Positions 60,691 to 64,000 of a DNA stretch of 64,000 bases are shown one piece after another. How positions within the stretch are numbered: position 1 is the first letter of the stretch; every line of letters begins with the position of its first letter. The position numbers were made by a program, and so were the translations under genes. The notes under the pieces were generated by a model that saw only the letters and a list, made by a program, of their open reading frames with translations, ran no database searches and had not been told where the DNA came from. The stretch is from Epiperipatus broadwayi (taxonomy: Eukaryota; Onychophora; Udeonychophora; Euonychophora; Peripatidae). Location: the NCBI GenBank assembly GCA_028023455.1, contig JAQFVV010006629.1, positions 62,001 to 126,000 on the forward strand, written 5' to 3'.

Positions 60691-61672
60691 TATGATTTGA
60701 ATTTTGCTTTGTGAAAAAAATCAGTATAATTGTTATAATTAATGTCAGTGCTACCTGCCAAATGAGTAAGAGGCACCTTTGTTGTTTGTGCAAGATAAAT
60801 TTTACCCCCTCCTCAATCCCATGAAATAAAATTTATAAATTAAATCTTTTTTTTTACCTCTGCACTTTCACACACACAAAAAAACTTAAATGGCTTTAGA
60901 CATTTAATGTGTTTGGTAAAATACCTTACATTTCATAGTAAAATAAACAAGTTAATGTTTTAAAAATATTTTTGAAACAATAATATCTTAAAACAAAAAT
61001 ATTTATTTAGTAATGTAAGTGGAAATTTATTGAATTTGAAATTTTTAATTTTTTTCTTTGAAGAATTGTTATTTTTTGGGGGATAATCTTGTGAAAGGGT
61101 TATTAGAGATAGAAAATATCTATACAATAATTTTTTTTAAAATGTCTCCTTTTATTATATTTAAAATACCTCCCACCACATGAAACATTGGACACACCTC
61201 TTTTCTCAGGCTGGCTTTGTTATTATATAACTAATTCTATTTCTAGTTTATCTGCTTATTAAAAATATCTGCAGCCAAAATATGATTCTCTGGGGTACAG
61301 TGTTCAATGCAGTCTTTGCTGCTTCACTTCCAAGAGATTTTGTTTTCTTTATTCTTTATATAATGGCTTGTCTATTATTTTTTCTGAACTACAGTAGTTA
61401 TAAAAAGTTGATATAACTCTTGAATATCTTTACTTTAACTAGCACAAAATAGTTCTTGTTTGTTTGAAAACCCATTCAGAATTTCTCATGCATAAACATA
61501 TTCCTTTCATTATGTGTATTATTTCACTATTAAAAAGTTTATTATAAATAGTTAGACATTTTAAAATTTTCATATGTTGTTTATTTGATAAATTTCTAAA
61601 AGCCATTAACACACATATTTCTATGTTAGATTATGTTGAGTAATTAAGCAAAAAAAAATGGTTTTGTTTTAG
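60691..61672. other. AT-rich intron-like sequence
   Basis: No element or exon seen; it ends in the acceptor-like TTTTGTTTTAG directly before the exon candidate at 61673. Confidence 0.4.
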
Positions 61673-61749
61673 GCATTTCTCCAATAGAACGACATTTAGA
61701 AGAACTTTCAAATGTTATACAGTTGTTACATCCAACAGAGTGGCATTAA
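61673..61749 (+). CDS. Candidate terminal exon of the same host gene
   Basis: Preceded by a pyrimidine-rich acceptor (GTTTTGTTTTAG). After two phase bases (GC) the frame reads ISPIERHLEELSNVIQLL, then HPTEWH and a TAA stop at 61747. The peptide is amphipathic and much more protein-like than chance ORFs here. No good donor follows, so a last (or alternative last) exon is inferred. The required phase fits the 5054 exon only if its GTGTGA donor at 5211 is used: A|GC would make Ser, giving ...NIQ-S-ISPIER. A second open frame (HFSNRTTFRRTFK...) overlaps but looks less natural. Family unknown; intervening exons outside my recognition are possible. Confidence 0.45.
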
Positions 61750-62087
61750 AATATCAATACAGTCAAATTTGTTCAGTCAAATTTGATTAAATATTTTGGC
61801 ACATATCTTTAAAAAAAAATTTTTTTTTTTTTTTTTTACTAATTCTGTTTTTCTCGAATTCAAGCTGTCATGTACCTAAAGCAAGTGGCAGGCCCACAAT
61901 CAATTTTTGGATATATTTGGGCAATTTTACAGATCATTTTATGAGTTTTTAGATAGATAATAAACCCCATGAGTCCAAATCTAAAGAAAAACATCTTAGT
62001 AAAGACATGCAAAAAAAAAAATATTGCTATTGAAATGAAAAATAAAGATATCAGTTTTAAAAATAAATAAAAATTCTGAGGTACCAT
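61750..62087. other. Possible 3' untranslated region, AT-rich
   Basis: Follows the putative stop. AATAAA words occur (for example within AAAAATAAAGATATC near 62040), so polyadenylation is possible but unproven. T/A tract at about 61811-61838. Confidence 0.3.
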
Positions 62088-62150
62088 CATTGATCCCAGT
62101 ATCCATATTCCAGGGTCAGATGTTTAGCCACTGTGCTATCTCAAACAATC
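62088..62150 (-). mobile_element. tRNA-derived SINE head fragment
   Basis: On the minus strand, a perfect A-box TAGCACAGTGG (complement of 62129-62139) with typical continuation CTAAACATCTGACCCTGGAA, then a degraded B-box-like GGGATCAATGA (complement of about 62088). Not a functional tRNA. Confidence 0.5.
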
Positions 62151-62243
62151 TATACCATTGCTTCTGAAATATATTTTATAAATTGAATTATCTAATATGT
62201 TGCAAAATTTATTATAATTATTATGAGACAATATTTTTTTAAA

Positions 62244-63071
62244 TACACCTGGGTCTCTTTTTACGCGGACTTACTTAACATGATTTTGAAGTTACGCGAT
62301 TCGTGTTTCACCGGAAGTTGATTTCCGATAATGCGCTATTACTTTAAATAATAAATTTCACGTACTTACGTTATATTGTAATAGCACATTATTGGAATTC
62401 GACTTTCATCTTAGTAATTTCAATATTTTCAGTGCTTTATAATAGTAAGATTTTATGCAATAATGAAATTAAAATCATGATTTCCACATTTTATGTATAC
62501 ATATATTAAATTTTACAAGATTATAATGTAAATTTGTTCAAACATTGTGCATGTTAATTTTGCATTTTAAATCACATTCTGTTTTTGCTTTTTAAAAAAG
62601 AACGTAATCAATTATTATTTTCTTATTAATGACACTAATTATTAACATGCTCTTAAATTCCAACGAGAGCTAAATGGTTGTATGTCTGGATATCACGAGC
62701 TTCGTAAACAATTAATAAAATCATCATCTCAAAGATTAATTAATAATTACGTTGTCACCAGAAAATCATAATAATTAAAACATGTATAAAAAAATGTAAA
62801 TTACTGTACTGTAAATTATGCATAAAAATATATTATTTTGAATAAAATTAAATATTATAGTTAAAAAAGTTTGTCTTGTATCAATTTTTTTCAAATTTGA
62901 AATTTTTTATTAGTCATATTTTATTTCCTTATTTTTTTTTTTGCACGAATTTTGAAAAATCACAGACCGCACCCCCCTTTTTCAATGTAAGTTACGTCTA
63001 TTTTTGCGCGATTTCGTTTGCGCGTGTTTTCTGAGGAACCTATCTATCGCGTAAAACGAGACCCAGGTGTA
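62244..63071 (+). mobile_element. TA-flanked TIR element, copy 2 (828 bp)
   Basis: Ends TACACCTGGGTCTCTTTTTA (62244) and, as reverse complement, TACACCTGGGTCTCGTTTTA (ending 63071); the TIRs are better preserved than in copy 1. It is in the same orientation as copy 1 and shares most of its body, but lacks a central block that copy 1 has and carries a short segment of its own near 62620-62700. Non-coding, CpG-rich ends (TTTTACGCGGACTT). Confidence 0.88.
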
Positions 63072-63129
63072 CACTTATTTTTAAATAAATTATTAATAGT
63101 AATGTGTCATTTTAATATAAATCAGAATA

Positions 63130-63540
63130 TTTAAATAAAAGTGATTTAGAAATCTAAACATTTTTATTTATATATAAATTTGATTAATTATCAAGATGAA
63201 ATGATGACTGCCTGTTTGGTAAATGATAAAAATAATCACAATATTAAGTAAAAAAGTAATTCTCTTATGTGTTTCTGAGATTGGAGTGATTCGGAAATGT
63301 AAATATTTTCATTTACATATAAATTTTATTAATTATCCTGACAAAATAGCACCTGTCTCTTTTGTTTAGCACAATGATAGAATATGTAAAATTTAGTATA
63401 TTTTGAACAACAGTCACAAGATGAAGTAAAAAATTAATCTTATATTTAAAATAAAAATATTTACAGTTACAATGGAGTAATTTGGAATTCGAAACATTTC
63501 ATTTACATATAAATTTTATTAAATATCTCAGTGATTTGCC
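63130..63540 (+). repeat. Three diverged copies of a repeat unit
   Basis: A block of the form GTGATTyrGAAAT...ATTTCATTTACATATAAATT then TTATTAATTATC occurs near 63142, 63286 and 63475, with unequal spacing (about 145 and 190 bp). The second and third copies share CATTTACATATAAATTTTAT exactly. Old, AT-rich tandem array; not coding. Confidence 0.65.
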
Positions 63541-63947
63541 CCTCCCCCGCTGATGAAATGCCTTTGTGCCCCACACAATCTGCATATCTGCACACAGCAT
63601 CTTTGGTTAGTATACTGAGCTAGAAAGATATAAATTAAGATTACACATCAAGAAAATACACCAAAAAAGGCATCACATAACTTCCTCATCTTAGTTTTGA
63701 CATTATTCTCTTGTAAAGCAATCTATTGTAAGATTGAGTAGTCATTGGATGCTAGTTGGTAGTGACTACCATGTTTCATTAATTTCTGGCTATAGACTTT
63801 TGTCAGGAAGGACAAACATTAAATTAAAATCAAGAATTATATTTTACTACATTTTTTTATTTTTATTTTAAATGTCTTGTCGACTTAATATATATATATA
63901 CACACTTTTAAAACTAAGATAAATAATCAGATGGTTTTATTCCTCAG
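63541..63947. other. Intron-like sequence before the last exon candidate
   Basis: Contains a C-rich patch (63540-63590) that looks like an old repeat end, otherwise AT-rich, ending in the acceptor TTTATTCCTCAG. Confidence 0.35.
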
Positions 63948-64000
63948 GAATTCATAAGAAATTTGAGTGCTAGAAGTGTAGAACTGGAATCAATCCAAGG
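63948..64000 (+). CDS. Exon cut by the window end, same host gene
   Basis: A good acceptor (pyrimidine stretch then CAG) precedes a frame open only in phase 0: EFIRNLSARSVELESIQ, continuing past base 64000. The peptide is hydrophilic and helix-prone; no domain recognised. Phase 0 fits the strong GTGAGT donor at 5213 of the exon at 5054, giving ...LQNIQS then EFIRNLS. This suggests the exon at 61673 could be an alternative last exon and this one the constitutive continuation, though other unseen exons could lie between. Confidence 0.55.

Overview
This window looks like a strongly AT-rich stretch of an animal nuclear genome, probably an invertebrate; I cannot name the species. The evidence is long gene-poor sequence with homopolymer runs, a few short exon-like islands with GT/AG borders, and many eukaryotic mobile elements: piggyBac, hAT, pogo/Tigger, TA-flanked MITEs, RTE-like LINE remains and tRNA-derived SINEs. 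Nothing looks bacterial or organellar (no operons, no ribosome binding sites, no long intact ORFs).

Host coding content is small. A good exon candidate sits at 5054-5212 (53 codons, AG before, GTGAGT after). Near the right edge are a possible terminal exon (61673-61749) and an exon cut by the window end (from 63948). All three are on the + strand and can be joined in compatible phases, so most of the window may be one very large intron of a gene I do not recognise. A lone, weaker candidate (TATA box at 34785, first coding exon 35048-35130) lies in a CpG-richer block at about 34.0-38.0 kb.

Layout: 1-9.5 kb is AT-rich sequence holding one exon. At 9.5-16.4 kb are a foldback repeat, a non-autonomous hAT element with 8-bp duplications, a foldback with two 96-bp arms, and a 191-bp tandem duplication. 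At 19.2 kb is a SINE, and at 22.7-23.8 kb a TA-flanked mariner-type element. At 25.9-26.6 kb is a very large palindrome (about 345-nt arms, 13-nt loop). At 26.7-30.7 kb a piggyBac element with a nearly whole but broken transposase is inserted at TTAA inside a dispersed repeat whose second copy follows directly. At 31.1 kb is a SINE with clear target duplications; 32.9-33.8 kb is a decayed, internally triplicated RTE-like reverse transcriptase; 34-38 kb is the CpG-richer block; 38.3-39.1 kb holds duplicated repeats. At 42.6-45.4 kb is a hAT transposon with an 8-bp duplication, a transposase C-terminal relic and compositionally foreign internal sequence. At 49.8-50.3 kb is another foldback element; 51.3-51.9 kb holds SINE pieces; 52.4-54.3 kb is a minus-strand RTE relic; 55.5-57.1 kb is a pogo/Tigger transposase pseudogene; 58.1 kb is another SINE. 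At 59.2-60.3 and 62.2-63.1 kb two direct copies of one TIR element flank the putative terminal exon.

The mobile elements are mostly dead or non-autonomous. The RTE relics are plausible former drivers of the SINEs. The best targets for follow-up are the large palindrome, the alternative donor arrangement at 5211/5213, the CpG-rich block and the nested piggyBac insertion.
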